A stretch of 43,828 bases of DNA, taken from NCBI GenBank assembly GCA_902760315.1, contig CACWFV010000044.1, positions 1 to 43,828 of the forward strand, read 5' to 3'. Both the position numbers and the translations under genes were made by a program. Source of the DNA: an uncultured Bacteroidales bacterium (GTDB taxonomy: Bacteria; Bacteroidota; Bacteroidia; Bacteroidales; Bacteroidaceae). The notes below the pieces were generated by a model. That model saw only the letters and a list, made by a program, of their open reading frames with translations, was not told the DNA's origin and did not search any database. Below are positions 27,429 to 35,193 of the stretch, one piece after another (the first letter of the stretch is position 1; the number at the start of each line of letters is the position of its first letter).

Positions 27429-29624
27429 TTATTCTAATGTCAACATGCACTCGCCATTCTTGACAACGGCACTTCCAGCAGGAAGACTCTGGTGCTTCAC
27501 CTTGCCGCGACCATGCAGCTTAACACGCAAACCATAGGTTTCCAGCAGATAGACGGCATCCTTGGCGCCCATCCCTGTTACATCAGGAACCGCTGTGTTA
27601 CTGATCTTGGTCTTCGACAGAGCTACACCGTCGTGACGACGCTCTACAGTACCCCAGATGGGATTGCCATTCGAGTAGCTGCCACTCCAGTGTTTATTGG
27701 TCTTGATACCCAGATCAGAAAGAACCTGACTCGCAGCAATGATATTACCGTTCTTTACATCAGGAATGACAACAGAACGCTCATCGTGGGCATCATCGAC
27801 GCGCATCTTCAGATGACGAGCCATCACTCCCTCAGCAATATGATGGAAAACGACACCGCTCATACCACCACCTGAAGCTGGCAGGCCAGTCTTCTTGATA
27901 CAGACGATACACGTATAGCGAGGATCGTCGGCAGGGAAGTAGCCGGAGAACGACAGCCAGTAGCGGGTAACACCTGAATGGTAACTACCATGCTGGTCGG
28001 CAACCTGTGCGGTACCTGTCTTTCCTGCCACTTTAAACAGTGGAGAACCGGCTTTTCGTCCCAAACCTTGGCTGACTACATGTTCCAGAATGGTCTGCAT
28101 GGTCTTGATAGCCTGTGGTTTGGCAATACGCTCCTTGATAACCTCTGGTTCAAACTCGGCAATTGTCTCACCATTCTTGACAATCTTCTTAACGAAGCGT
28201 GGACGCATCATCTTACCATTGTTGGCAATGGCATTATAGAACGTTACCGTGTTGATAGGTGCAATCTGCGTCTCATAACCGATAGACATCCAGGGTAGGG
28301 CAGTCTTGCTCCAGTTCTCATACTGGCCGCGCTTATTCTTGCGAGGCATGCGGATGCGTGGAGGCAGATAACCCACCAATGGCAGTTTCAAGTCTTCATG
28401 GATACCCACACGATAGAGTCCCTTGACGTAGCGCTCAGGATTCTTGCCATAGAACTTATCGATGACATGACTGACACCAATGTTCGAACTGACCTCCAGT
28501 GTACGGGCTACATTGATATCGCCATAGCCGCCACGACGCCAGTTGTGGTCTTTCATCCAACGGCCATGCATCTCCTGAACACCACTACCAGTATGGATGA
28601 CATAGCTGGTGTCCACGACTGCATCGTCCAGCGCTACCAGGAATGATGCCACCTTGAATACTGAACCAGGCTCACAGCGATAGCTGATAGCACTATTTAC
28701 GGCCTCTGCATATTGGTAGTTTTCTGGGCTGTCACCCATGCGCATCATGTTGACGATGGCCTTCACGTCACCTGTCTTCACCTCCATGAGGATAGCGACA
28801 CCCATCTCGCCGTTGACGAGTTTCAGTTCGTCTATCAATGCGCGTTCAGCAATATCCTGCATGTTGACATCGATAGTGGTGACGATATCGGCACCGTCAA
28901 TAGGCAGCATGACAGGAATATTCATATACTTGTTCAGGACCTTACGACGACCCGTAATACCTGGCGTACCACGCAGGATGGAGTCATACGACATCTCCAG
29001 ACCGAAGTAAGCAGAGTCTTTGGCACCGAACAGACCACCAATGGTACGCTTGGCCAGCGAACCGAAGGGACGGTTACGCGAGTTGTAAATCTCCTCCGTA
29101 AAGCCGCTCTTGTTCTTCGACATATTGAAGAAGGGAAGTTGCTTCACTTCCATATAGGTGTTGTAGTCGATGCGTTTCGGCCAGATATTCCACCAGCGGG
29201 AGCCCATCTTCTGCTGACCACTTTTCTTGTCATATACCATCTTGTGACGACCTTCCTCCAAATGGGCCTTGAACTCCTCAGCCGTGCGCGTGGGGAAAAT
29301 ACGGTGCAGACCTTCACAGACAGAATCTACCTTATCCAGCCACAACGAGTCATTCTCAAAGGCTGAAGCCTGGAAGTCCATGAAGATTTTATATTCTGGT
29401 ATGGAGCTAGCCATCAACTGACCATCACTGCTGAGGATATTGCCGCGATTCGGCTTCACCACCACACTATCTCGCTTCAGACGACCAGCCACCTCCGTCC
29501 AATACTGTTTTTGAGCAGTCATGATATAGAAGGCCTTGCCGATAACGGCAATACCAACAAGTGTCAGCACTAAGGCAATAGCCATATAGCGCGGCATCAC
29601 TTTATCATTGTCAAACTTGCTCAT
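27429..29624 (-). CDS. ftsI: Class B penicillin-binding protein FtsI (PBP3-type transpeptidase) with C-terminal PASTA repeats
   Basis: 731 aa from ATG 29622-29624 ([15 protein letters not shown]), which overlaps the ftsL stop as ATGA. One membrane helix (about 13-34), a dimerisation/pedestal domain with [16 protein letters not shown], then a transpeptidase domain: SxxK Ser321-Lys324 in [11 protein letters not shown], SxN Ser379-Asn381 (SSN), and KTG at 535-537 in VAGKTGTAQ. After about residue 615 come two PASTA-like units, [18 protein letters not shown] and [18 protein letters not shown]. FtsI cross-links septal peptidoglycan with FtsW. PASTA repeats on a class B PBP are common in Gram-positives and in Bacteroidota. 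Confidence 0.96.
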   Translation of the reverse strand: MSKFDNDKVMPRYMAIALVLTLVGIAVIGKAFYIMTAQKQYWTEVAGRLKRDSVVVKPNRGNILSSDGQLMASSIPEYKIFMDFQASAFENDSLWLDKVDSVCEGLHRIFPTRTAEEFKAHLEEGRHKMVYDKKSGQQKMGSRWWNIWPKRIDYNTYMEVKQLPFFNMSKNKSGFTEEIYNSRNRPFGSLAKRTIGGLFGAKDSAYFGLEMSYDSILRGTPGITGRRKVLNKYMNIPVMLPIDGADIVTTIDVNMQDIAERALIDELKLVNGEMGVAILMEVKTGDVKAIVNMMRMGDSPENYQYAEAVNSAISYRCEPGSVFKVASFLVALDDAVVDTSYVIHTGSGVQEMHGRWMKDHNWRRGGYGDINVARTLEVSSNIGVSHVIDKFYGKNPERYVKGLYRVGIHEDLKLPLVGYLPPRIRMPRKNKRGQYENWSKTALPWMSIGYETQIAPINTVTFYNAIANNGKMMRPRFVKKIVKNGETIAEFEPEVIKERIAKPQAIKTMQTILEHVVSQGLGRKAGSPLFKVAGKTGTAQVADQHGSYHSGVTRYWLSFSGYFPADDPRYTCIVCIKKTGLPASGGGMSGVVFHHIAEGVMARHLKMRVDDAHDERSVVIPDVKNGNIIAASQVLSDLGIKTNKHWSGSYSNGNPIWGTVERRHDGVALSKTKISNTAVPDVTGMGAKDAVYLLETYGLRVKLHGRGKVKHQSLPAGSAVVKNGECMLTLE

Positions 29625-30088
29625 TCTGGTACTTCTATTATATAGGGGGGCTGGTCTGCCTGATGGAGCAGTGAGTCCTTGTTTTGTTTCAATATCTCTA
29701 ATACGTGGCTTTCGCGACACTTCTCTGTCAGTCTGCTCGATGAGCTCAGTGCTCTGAACTTGGCATCCTTCAACTGTTGTTCCATCTTGTCAATGGTTAG
29801 CATGTCTTGCTGACATTGATAGCGGAAGGCTACATAGACCGTTGAGAAGGCCACAATCAGTACGAACAGCCAGATTTGTGAACGCACCATCTCCGAAGTC
29901 AGCAGGTCGCCACCAAGGATGGTACGCAGATTCAGTTGTGAAGAAGGTTTAGGGTCTTCCTCACGCACCGTTTCTTTAATCTTCTTCAGCGTCTCTTTGA
30001 GGTCGTGCTCTCCCTGGCTTTTCTCATTAGCCGTTGTCGATGCGCTGTCCTCTTGGATTTGCTCTTCTTGTATCTGTTCGTCAGTCAT
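29621..30088 (-). CDS. ftsL: FtsL-like cell division protein
   Basis: 155 aa. A Glu/Gln/Lys-rich cytosolic segment (1-65), one membrane helix (about 72-89, WLFVLIVAFSTVYVAF), then a short periplasmic coiled-coil segment (about 93-135). This topology, its size and its place between rsmH and ftsI identify the FtsL/FtsB-type divisome linker; sequence identity in the family is low. The cytosolic part is longer than in E. coli FtsL. It is 9 nt after rsmH and overlaps ftsI by 4 nt. Confidence 0.85.
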   Translation of the reverse strand: MTDEQIQEEQIQEDSASTTANEKSQGEHDLKETLKKIKETVREEDPKPSSQLNLRTILGGDLLTSEMVRSQIWLFVLIVAFSTVYVAFRYQCQQDMLTIDKMEQQLKDAKFRALSSSSRLTEKCRESHVLEILKQNKDSLLHQADQPPYIIEVPE

Positions 30089-30097
30089 GTTCTTCTG

Positions 30098-31018
30098 TTA
30101 AATTCTTTCAGCTATACGGAGCTTGGCACTGCGACTGCGTGGATTTTCTGCCTGCTCTTGTTCATTAGGCACTATCACCTTGTTGCTAGTAGCTTTGAAG
30201 GGCGACAGGAAACGTCCGAAAAAATCCTGCTCCACTTTGCCCTCTGTATTACCTGCTTTTATCACGTTTTTTACGAGACGATCTTCCAGTGAGTGATAGG
30301 TGATAACGCTCAGTCGTCCGCCTTTTCTTAGCAGGTGAGTAGCACCTTTTAGCATCTCGCGCAGGGCATCCATCTCGTGGTTCACCTCAATGCGTAACGC
30401 CTGATAGATTTTTGCCATATCTTTCTTCCACAGGCCATTCGTATTGTCAACATCTATGCCAAGTACTTTTAGTAGCTGGCCAGTAGTCTCTATACGTGCC
30501 TGTTGGCGGGCTTTCACGATGGTTTTTGCTATACGGCGTGCGTCTTTCAACTCTCCATAGAGGTAGAATACATCAGCCAACTGCTCTTCGCTATAGTCGT
30601 TCAGTATCTCAGCGGCAGTCTTGCCGGCACGGTTGTTCATACGCATATCCAATGGAGCATCGAAACGGAAGGAGAATCCGCGGGTCTCATCATCGAAATG
30701 GTGACTCGACACGCCCAAGTCGGCCAACAGCCCGTCAATATAGTCCACTCCGTAATACTGCATCCAGTTTTCTATATATCTGAAGTTGCTGCGTACGAAG
30801 GTGAATCTGTCGTCATTAACGATATTCTTTTCAGCATCGGCATCCTGGTCAAAGCTATACAGGTGGCCTTTGCTTCCCAATCGTGAGAGAATTTCCTTGG
30901 AATGACCGCCTCCACCGAAGGTTACATCCACATAAATGCCGTCGGACTGGATGTCCAGTCCGTCAACGCTCTCCTTCAAGAGCACAGGTACGTGATATGT
31001 CTCAGTGTCAACAATCAT
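30098..31018 (-). CDS. rsmH: 16S rRNA (cytosine1402-N4)-methyltransferase RsmH
   Basis: 306 aa. SAM-dependent methyltransferase acting on C1402 of 16S rRNA in the P site. Visible: YHVPVLLKESVDGL near the start, SAM loop VDVTFGGGGHSKEIL (30-44), FDQDADAEKN, LADLGVSSHHFDDETRGFSFRFDAPLDMRMN and the C-terminal RLSVITYHSLEDRLVKN. Sits directly after mraZ (3 nt gap), as in almost all dcw clusters. Confidence 0.97.
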   Translation of the reverse strand: MIVDTETYHVPVLLKESVDGLDIQSDGIYVDVTFGGGGHSKEILSRLGSKGHLYSFDQDADAEKNIVNDDRFTFVRSNFRYIENWMQYYGVDYIDGLLADLGVSSHHFDDETRGFSFRFDAPLDMRMNNRAGKTAAEILNDYSEEQLADVFYLYGELKDARRIAKTIVKARQQARIETTGQLLKVLGIDVDNTNGLWKKDMAKIYQALRIEVNHEMDALREMLKGATHLLRKGGRLSVITYHSLEDRLVKNVIKAGNTEGKVEQDFFGRFLSPFKATSNKVIVPNEQEQAENPRSRSAKLRIAERI

Positions 31019-31021
31019 TTC

Positions 31022-31507
31022 TCACTCTTCATTCTTCATTTCCACCATCAGTTCTTCCAGCGTCTCGCCGAAATCTTCTGGGTTCATCTGATTTTTCTCA
31101 GCCTGCTGGCAACTCCATATTTCTATGGTGTCGCCCATACCCACGAACTTGATGTCCTGCTCGATATCGGCCATGCGCAGATAACGCTTAGGTACTAGGA
31201 ATCTGCCGTTGCCGTCGAGTGTCAGCACTTCCACTTCGCTGACAAACTGGCGGAACACCTGCTGGTGTTGCTTGTTCCAACGGTTCAGTCGCTGGCGCAA
31301 AGCATCCATCTGTTCGTTCCATACGCTTTCAGGGTACAGGACTAAGCAAGGCTGGAATACATCCTTGCGTAATACCAGACGCAGACTTTGGTCTGCGTAA
31401 GCCGTGCCATTACTGCTAGCTGTCTGCAGTATCTTGCGGAATACTGCGGGCAGGAAGGCGCGTCCTTTAGCGTCCATCTTGGCTTCTATATTACCTAAAA
31501 ATCGCAT
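31022..31507 (-). CDS. mraZ: Transcriptional regulator MraZ
   Basis: 161 aa, first gene of the dcw cluster. MraZ is a ring-forming DNA-binding protein made of two SpoVT/AbrB-like halves. The first half has IEAKMDAKGRAFLPAVFRK and the second has VEVLTLDGNGRFLVPKRYLRMA, each with the conserved DxxGRxxxP-type core. The C-terminus is Glu-rich. In other bacteria MraZ binds repeated TGGG-type boxes ahead of its own gene; three such boxes lie at 31549-31580, so autoregulation of the whole cluster is expected. Confidence 0.95.
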   Translation of the reverse strand: MRFLGNIEAKMDAKGRAFLPAVFRKILQTASSNGTAYADQSLRLVLRKDVFQPCLVLYPESVWNEQMDALRQRLNRWNKQHQQVFRQFVSEVEVLTLDGNGRFLVPKRYLRMADIEQDIKFVGMGDTIEIWSCQQAEKNQMNPEDFGETLEELMVEMKNEE

Positions 31508-31537
31508 GCGTACTTATATAAAAACTAGTTTCGGATG

Positions 31538-31545
31538 CAAAGGTA
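31538..31545 (-). promoter_or_regulatory. -7 box of the dcw promoter
   Basis: TACCTTTG on the minus strand, 30 nt upstream of the mraZ ATG. The region where a -33 box would sit is taken by the MraZ repeats. Confidence 0.7.
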
Positions 31546-31548
31546 TAC

Positions 31549-31580
31549 ATTTTCCTCCACATTTCCCCACATTTCCCCAC
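31549..31580 (-). promoter_or_regulatory. Triple MraZ operator box
   Basis: On the minus strand GTGGGGAAAT occurs twice head to tail (31571-31580 and 31561-31570), followed by a third, looser copy GTGGAGGAAAAT (31549-31560). The period of about 10 bp, the GTGGG core and the position just upstream of the -7 box fit the known MraZ site pattern (TGGG repeats 10 bp apart). Binding would cover the -33 region and repress. Confidence 0.8.
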
Positions 31581-31661
31581 TTTTTTTGAGTGAAAAGATG
31601 CAAAAGATTCCTTATTTGCGCAAATTTTCTTTAAAAGTGCAATTATTAGAACATTTTTCCG

Positions 31662-31669
31662 TATATTTG
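31662..31669 (+). promoter_or_regulatory. -7 box for glsA-glsB
   Basis: TATATTTG fits TAnnTTTG and lies 26 nt before the ATG at 31696. No convincing TTG at -33. It is divergent from the dcw promoter, about 115 bp apart. Confidence 0.55.
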
Positions 31670-31695
31670 CATGCCGTTAGGGCAAATAGAGAGAA

Positions 31696-32520
31696 ATGGG
31701 ACAGATTACAGAGAAGACTATTGACATTGATAGCATTCTGAAAAACAAGATGGGGGCCAAGGCAAAATGGGTGCCCCGTCCGTTGGTGGCATGGCTTAAA
31801 CACATTGCTCACCAAGATCAAGTGAATGCTTTCCTCTGGGAGTCTCGCGACAAAGTAGGAACGCCTTGGTTAGAGGCTTGTGTCGACTATTTACAGATGA
31901 CGCTTGAGATAGAGGGAATGGAGAATCTGCCTGATCCTGCAGACGGTCGTCTCTATACTTTTGTGTCCAATCATCCACTGGGTGGTGAGGACGGAGTGGC
32001 ACTGGGTGCCCTTATCGGTCGCCACTACGATTCTCGTTTCCGCTATTTGGTCAACGACCTGTTGATGTACCTTCCAGGGTTGGCGCCACTTTGTATTCCC
32101 ATCAACAAGACAGGTAAGGCCAGTCGCAACTTCCCCGCTATGGTGGAGGCTGGTTTCCAGAGCGACAACCACATGCTGATGTTCCCTGCCGGTCTCTGTT
32201 CCCGTCGTCACGATGGTGTGATTCGTGATATCCCATGGAAGAAGACGTTCATAGCCAAGAGCGTAGAATACCAGCGCGACGTGGTTCCTATCCACTTCGG
32301 TGGTCAGAACTCCAGCTTCTTTTATCGCTTGGCCAATTTCTCCGACCGTTTCCTGCCATTCAACTTGGCCATGCTGTTTTTGGTCGATGAAATGTATAAA
32401 AACGTAGGAAAAACGTTCCGCGTGGCCATTGGCAAACCTATCCCCTGGCAGACCTTTGACAAGAGCAAAAGTCCGATGGAATGGGCAAATTATGTACAAG
32501 ATATCGTCTATTCTCTCTAA
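31696..32520 (+). CDS. glsA: Glycine/ornithine-lipid O-acyltransferase, GlsA-type
   Basis: 274 aa. Belongs to the PlsC-like acyltransferase superfamily: the catalytic block SNHPLGGEDG holds His93 and Asp99, followed by INKTGKASRN and the substrate motif MFPAGLCSRR. No N-terminal membrane helix; a peripheral membrane enzyme. In Bacteroides, GlsB adds a 3-hydroxy fatty acid to glycine and GlsA then esterifies that hydroxyl, making glycine and serine-glycine lipids. The identification rests on the pairing with the GNAT-type GlsB directly behind it (26 nt). It could act on ornithine or glycine; the sequence does not tell. Confidence 0.85.
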   Translation: MGQITEKTIDIDSILKNKMGAKAKWVPRPLVAWLKHIAHQDQVNAFLWESRDKVGTPWLEACVDYLQMTLEIEGMENLPDPADGRLYTFVSNHPLGGEDGVALGALIGRHYDSRFRYLVNDLLMYLPGLAPLCIPINKTGKASRNFPAMVEAGFQSDNHMLMFPAGLCSRRHDGVIRDIPWKKTFIAKSVEYQRDVVPIHFGGQNSSFFYRLANFSDRFLPFNLAMLFLVDEMYKNVGKTFRVAIGKPIPWQTFDKSKSPMEWANYVQDIVYSL

Positions 32521-32546
32521 ATATTAAAACTCTAAACTCTCATATA

Positions 32547-33539
32547 ATGGAACAACCGATTATCCAGCCCATTCCCAAGGAAGTGCTCAAAAGTGAGCTT
32601 ACTCCTGACAAACAGTTGCGTATGACCAACAAAAGCAACAACGAAATCTACGTCATTACGGCACATAATGCACCCAACGTAATGCAGGAGATTGGCCGAT
32701 TGCGCGAGATAGCGTTCCGCGAGGCTGGCGGTGGTACTGGCAAGGAGGTCGATATTGACGAGTTCGATATCTGCGAGAACTGCTACAAGCAACTCATTGT
32801 CTGGAATCCTGACGAAGAGGAGATTATTGGCGGTTATCGCTATTTGGCAGGAACGGATTGGCAATACGACGATAAAGGACAGCCCATATTAGCAACTAGT
32901 CACATGTTCCACTTTTCTGAGAAGTTTATCAAGGATTATGCGCCATGGACCATCGAACTCGGACGTTCTTTCGTCTCTCTGCCTTACCAGAGTTCACGAA
33001 TGGGGGCCAAGAGTTTGTTTGCACTCGACAATCTGTGGGATGGACTTGGTGCACTGACAGTTATCAAACCCAACGTAAAATACTACTTTGGCAAGATGAC
33101 GATGTACCCCAGCTATATCCGTAAGGGACGTGATATGATTCTCTACTTCCTCAAGAAGTATTTTGACGATAAGGAGAACCTGATTATCCCGATGAAACCG
33201 CTGGAATTAGAAACAGATGTTGCTGAATTGGCGGCACTTTTCTGTGGCAATAACTTCAAGGAAGATTATAAGATTCTTAATGGTGAAATCCGTAAGTTAG
33301 GCTATAACATTCCGCCGTTGGTCAATGCCTACATGGGATTGTCGCCCACGATGAAGCTCTTTGGAACTGCCATCAACTATGGATTTGGAGATGTTGAAGA
33401 GACAGGCATCCTGATTGCCATTGACGAAATCTTTGAAGAGAAACGAAAGCGCCACATTGATACGTTCATCCAGGAGCATCGTGATGAACTGGAGTTAACC
33501 TCCGGCGCTAATAAAATCATATATAAAAAGAAAGATTGA
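32547..33539 (+). CDS. glsB: Glycine/ornithine-lipid N-acyltransferase, GlsB-type (GNAT fold)
   Basis: 330 aa from ATG 32547, chosen because an upstream extension of the frame lies inside glsA. The body resembles OlsB/GlsB acyl-ACP-dependent N-acyltransferases: IGRLREIAFREAGGGTGKEVDIDEFD, QLIVWNPDEEEIIGGYR and WTIELGRSFVSLPYQ, followed by LWDGLGAL. These enzymes form the amide-linked 3-hydroxyacyl chain that GlsA then extends. A longer C-terminus (from about 230, PMKPLELETDVAELAALF) is typical of the Bacteroidota branch. Membrane associated, part of the phosphorus-free aminolipid pathway. Confidence 0.87.
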   Translation: MEQPIIQPIPKEVLKSELTPDKQLRMTNKSNNEIYVITAHNAPNVMQEIGRLREIAFREAGGGTGKEVDIDEFDICENCYKQLIVWNPDEEEIIGGYRYLAGTDWQYDDKGQPILATSHMFHFSEKFIKDYAPWTIELGRSFVSLPYQSSRMGAKSLFALDNLWDGLGALTVIKPNVKYYFGKMTMYPSYIRKGRDMILYFLKKYFDDKENLIIPMKPLELETDVAELAALFCGNNFKEDYKILNGEIRKLGYNIPPLVNAYMGLSPTMKLFGTAINYGFGDVEETGILIAIDEIFEEKRKRHIDTFIQEHRDELELTSGANKIIYKKKD

Positions 33540-33566
33540 TAAATATAAATAGAAAGATTGATTAGG

Positions 33567-34430
33567 ATGAATAAATTTTATAAAGTCGCTGGTCATACCT
33601 TCTCTGTGGAGTTGCCAGAAGGAACGGCTCTTCTCGATAAAATGGGCCAATATGAGCCTTTTTCCGTAGAAGAAGCCTCTGAGGTGGTATTCTCTGTTCG
33701 AGTGGTAGGCAAGGACGAGTTCCCACAGACTGACGATATTGTTGCTGAAATGAATCAGGATGATGACGGCTCTCAGATTTTGGCAGGCCGTCTCCATGAA
33801 CAGCCCTATTTTGAGTTCCAACTGTGGGGTCGCTGTGCAGCCCGTATGGTCACAGATGCCCATTATCACCATGCTGACGTTCTGTTGGTTGACGAACCAT
33901 TGTTTGGCATCAATAATGCCCTGATGGTGATGTATGCCCTGTCAACAGCCAATCTGCAGACGGCGCTGTTCCATTCCTCTGTTGTCAGTTGTGCAGGCTA
34001 TGGCTATATGTTCTTAGGTAAGAGTGGTACAGGTAAGAGCACTCATTCCAGTCTGTGGCTAAAGCATATCGATGGCACCGAACTGATCAACGACGACAAC
34101 CCCGTAGTACGCAGAATGCCCGATGGATTCTACGTTTTTGGTTCTCCATGGAGTGGCAAGACGCCCTGCTATCGCAATGTGAACTACCCCTTGGGCGGTG
34201 TCGTCCAACTGAGTCAGGCACCTTATAATAAAATAGAGCGCTTACGCCCGCTGACGGCCTACGCAGCTCTGGTGCCGTCCATTTCCGGCAAACGATGGGA
34301 CAAGCAAGTTGCCGAGGGACTGCACCAGACGGAAGAGATGATGGCCGGCGAGGTGGCCGTATGGCATCTGGAGTGTCTGCCCGACGAGGCAGCTGCACGT
34401 CTCAGTTCTGAAACCATTAAGAAAGCATGA
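33567..34430 (+). CDS. HPr kinase-like P-loop protein of a peptide-modification cassette
   Basis: 287 aa from ATG 33567 (MNKFYKVAGHTFSV); a TTG 9 nt upstream in frame is less likely. Residues 151-158 form a Walker A loop, GKSGTGKS, preceded by strands and a SSVVSCAGYGYMFL segment, and followed by INDDNPVVRR with acidic residues that resemble the Walker B area of HPr kinase/phosphorylases. The fold looks like the HprK-type kinases found in some lasso-peptide and other RiPP clusters, where they phosphorylate a peptide. The real substrate is unknown. It overlaps the next gene by 4 nt (ATGA) and leads a row of protease, PqqD and ABC exporter, so a role in maturing a peptide is inferred. Confidence 0.78.
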   Translation: MNKFYKVAGHTFSVELPEGTALLDKMGQYEPFSVEEASEVVFSVRVVGKDEFPQTDDIVAEMNQDDDGSQILAGRLHEQPYFEFQLWGRCAARMVTDAHYHHADVLLVDEPLFGINNALMVMYALSTANLQTALFHSSVVSCAGYGYMFLGKSGTGKSTHSSLWLKHIDGTELINDDNPVVRRMPDGFYVFGSPWSGKTPCYRNVNYPLGGVVQLSQAPYNKIERLRPLTAYAALVPSISGKRWDKQVAEGLHQTEEMMAGEVAVWHLECLPDEAAARLSSETIKKA

Positions 34431-34882
34431 CCACACCGTCAGACAACGAAATCATAGAGAGTGCCGTCAGACTGGTCAACGATGGCTTGTGCGTCACGTT
34501 CCCGGTGAAAGGCTACAGCATGCTGCCGTTCATCATCGGTGGCAAGGAGAGTGTCGACCTGGTGAAACCCGCCGACCTGCAGGTGGGCCACGTCGTACTG
34601 GCCTGGGTGGAGGGCTGCCGCTATGTAGTCCACCGCATCATCCGGATGGACGGCGACCAAGTGGTGCTCATGGGCGATGGCAACATTGCCGGTGTGGAGC
34701 ACTGTCTGCTCAGCGATGTCAAGGCGCTGGCCACGCACGTCGTCACCCCGCGGGGCCGCCACCATGCACTCTATGCGCCATGGCGCCGCAAGGCCAGCCG
34801 GCTGTGGTGCCGCCTGTTGCCCGTGCGCCGCTGGATTCTGGCCATCTACCGCCGGACATGGCTGAAACTGCTCTATCACTAA
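34427..34882 (+). CDS. S24/S26-type peptidase with a Ser/His dyad
   Basis: 151 aa. FPVKGYSMLPFI places the nucleophile Ser31 in the GxSMxP box of signal peptidase-like enzymes. Where bacterial type I signal peptidases have a lysine, this protein has VVHRI with His69, as in the archaeal/ER and SipW branch (S26B). LMGDGN (75-80 region) matches the KGDAN-type box. No N-terminal membrane helix is seen; the last 35 residues are very basic and hydrophobic (WRRKASRLWCRLLPVRRW) and may bind the membrane. It is coupled to the kinase-like gene. It probably removes a leader from an exported peptide; this is inference from neighbours. Confidence 0.8.
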   Translation: MTTPSDNEIIESAVRLVNDGLCVTFPVKGYSMLPFIIGGKESVDLVKPADLQVGHVVLAWVEGCRYVVHRIIRMDGDQVVLMGDGNIAGVEHCLLSDVKALATHVVTPRGRHHALYAPWRRKASRLWCRLLPVRRWILAIYRRTWLKLLYH

Positions 34883-34916
34883 GTATAACCACACAACAAA
34901 AAAAATAACAACAATA

Positions 34917-35189
34917 ATGAAACAAAAAGAAGGATTCATACTGCGCACCGTTTGCGGCGAGAATGTCATCGTGGGCGAGGGCCTGGGAACTATTGACTTT
35001 GGCAAACTGATCAGTCTCAACGAGACAGCAGCCTGGATATGGAAAAAAGCCGCTGAAATGGGCAATTTCTCTGTTGACAGCCTGACCGACGCCCTTTGTC
35101 AGGAGTACGACGTCGACGCTCAGCAGGCTCACGACGACGTGGCCAAGATGATAGCTCAGTGGAAGGAGCTGGGCATCGTCGAAGAGTAG
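34917..35189 (+). CDS. PqqD-family peptide-binding protein
   Basis: 90 aa. The sequence has the PqqD/RRE pattern: a short N-terminal strand region (GFILRTVCGENVIVGEG), then LISLNETAAWIWKKA, SLTDALCQEYDVD and DDVAKMIAQWKELGIV, which form the helical wing. PqqD proteins bind RiPP leader peptides and present them to modifying enzymes. It lies 34 nt after the peptidase and 4 nt before the ABC exporter. No radical SAM enzyme, cyclase or precursor peptide is found in the window. Confidence 0.85.
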   Translation: MKQKEGFILRTVCGENVIVGEGLGTIDFGKLISLNETAAWIWKKAAEMGNFSVDSLTDALCQEYDVDAQQAHDDVAKMIAQWKELGIVEE

Positions 35190-35193
35190 GCGG

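Noticed and set aside
33558-33566. TTG start for the kinase-like gene
   Set aside because: An ATG 9 nt downstream begins the recognisable N-terminus and is the simpler choice.
34883-34916. A precursor peptide between the peptidase and PqqD genes
   Set aside because: The gap is 34 nt of A-rich sequence and cannot hold a peptide gene.
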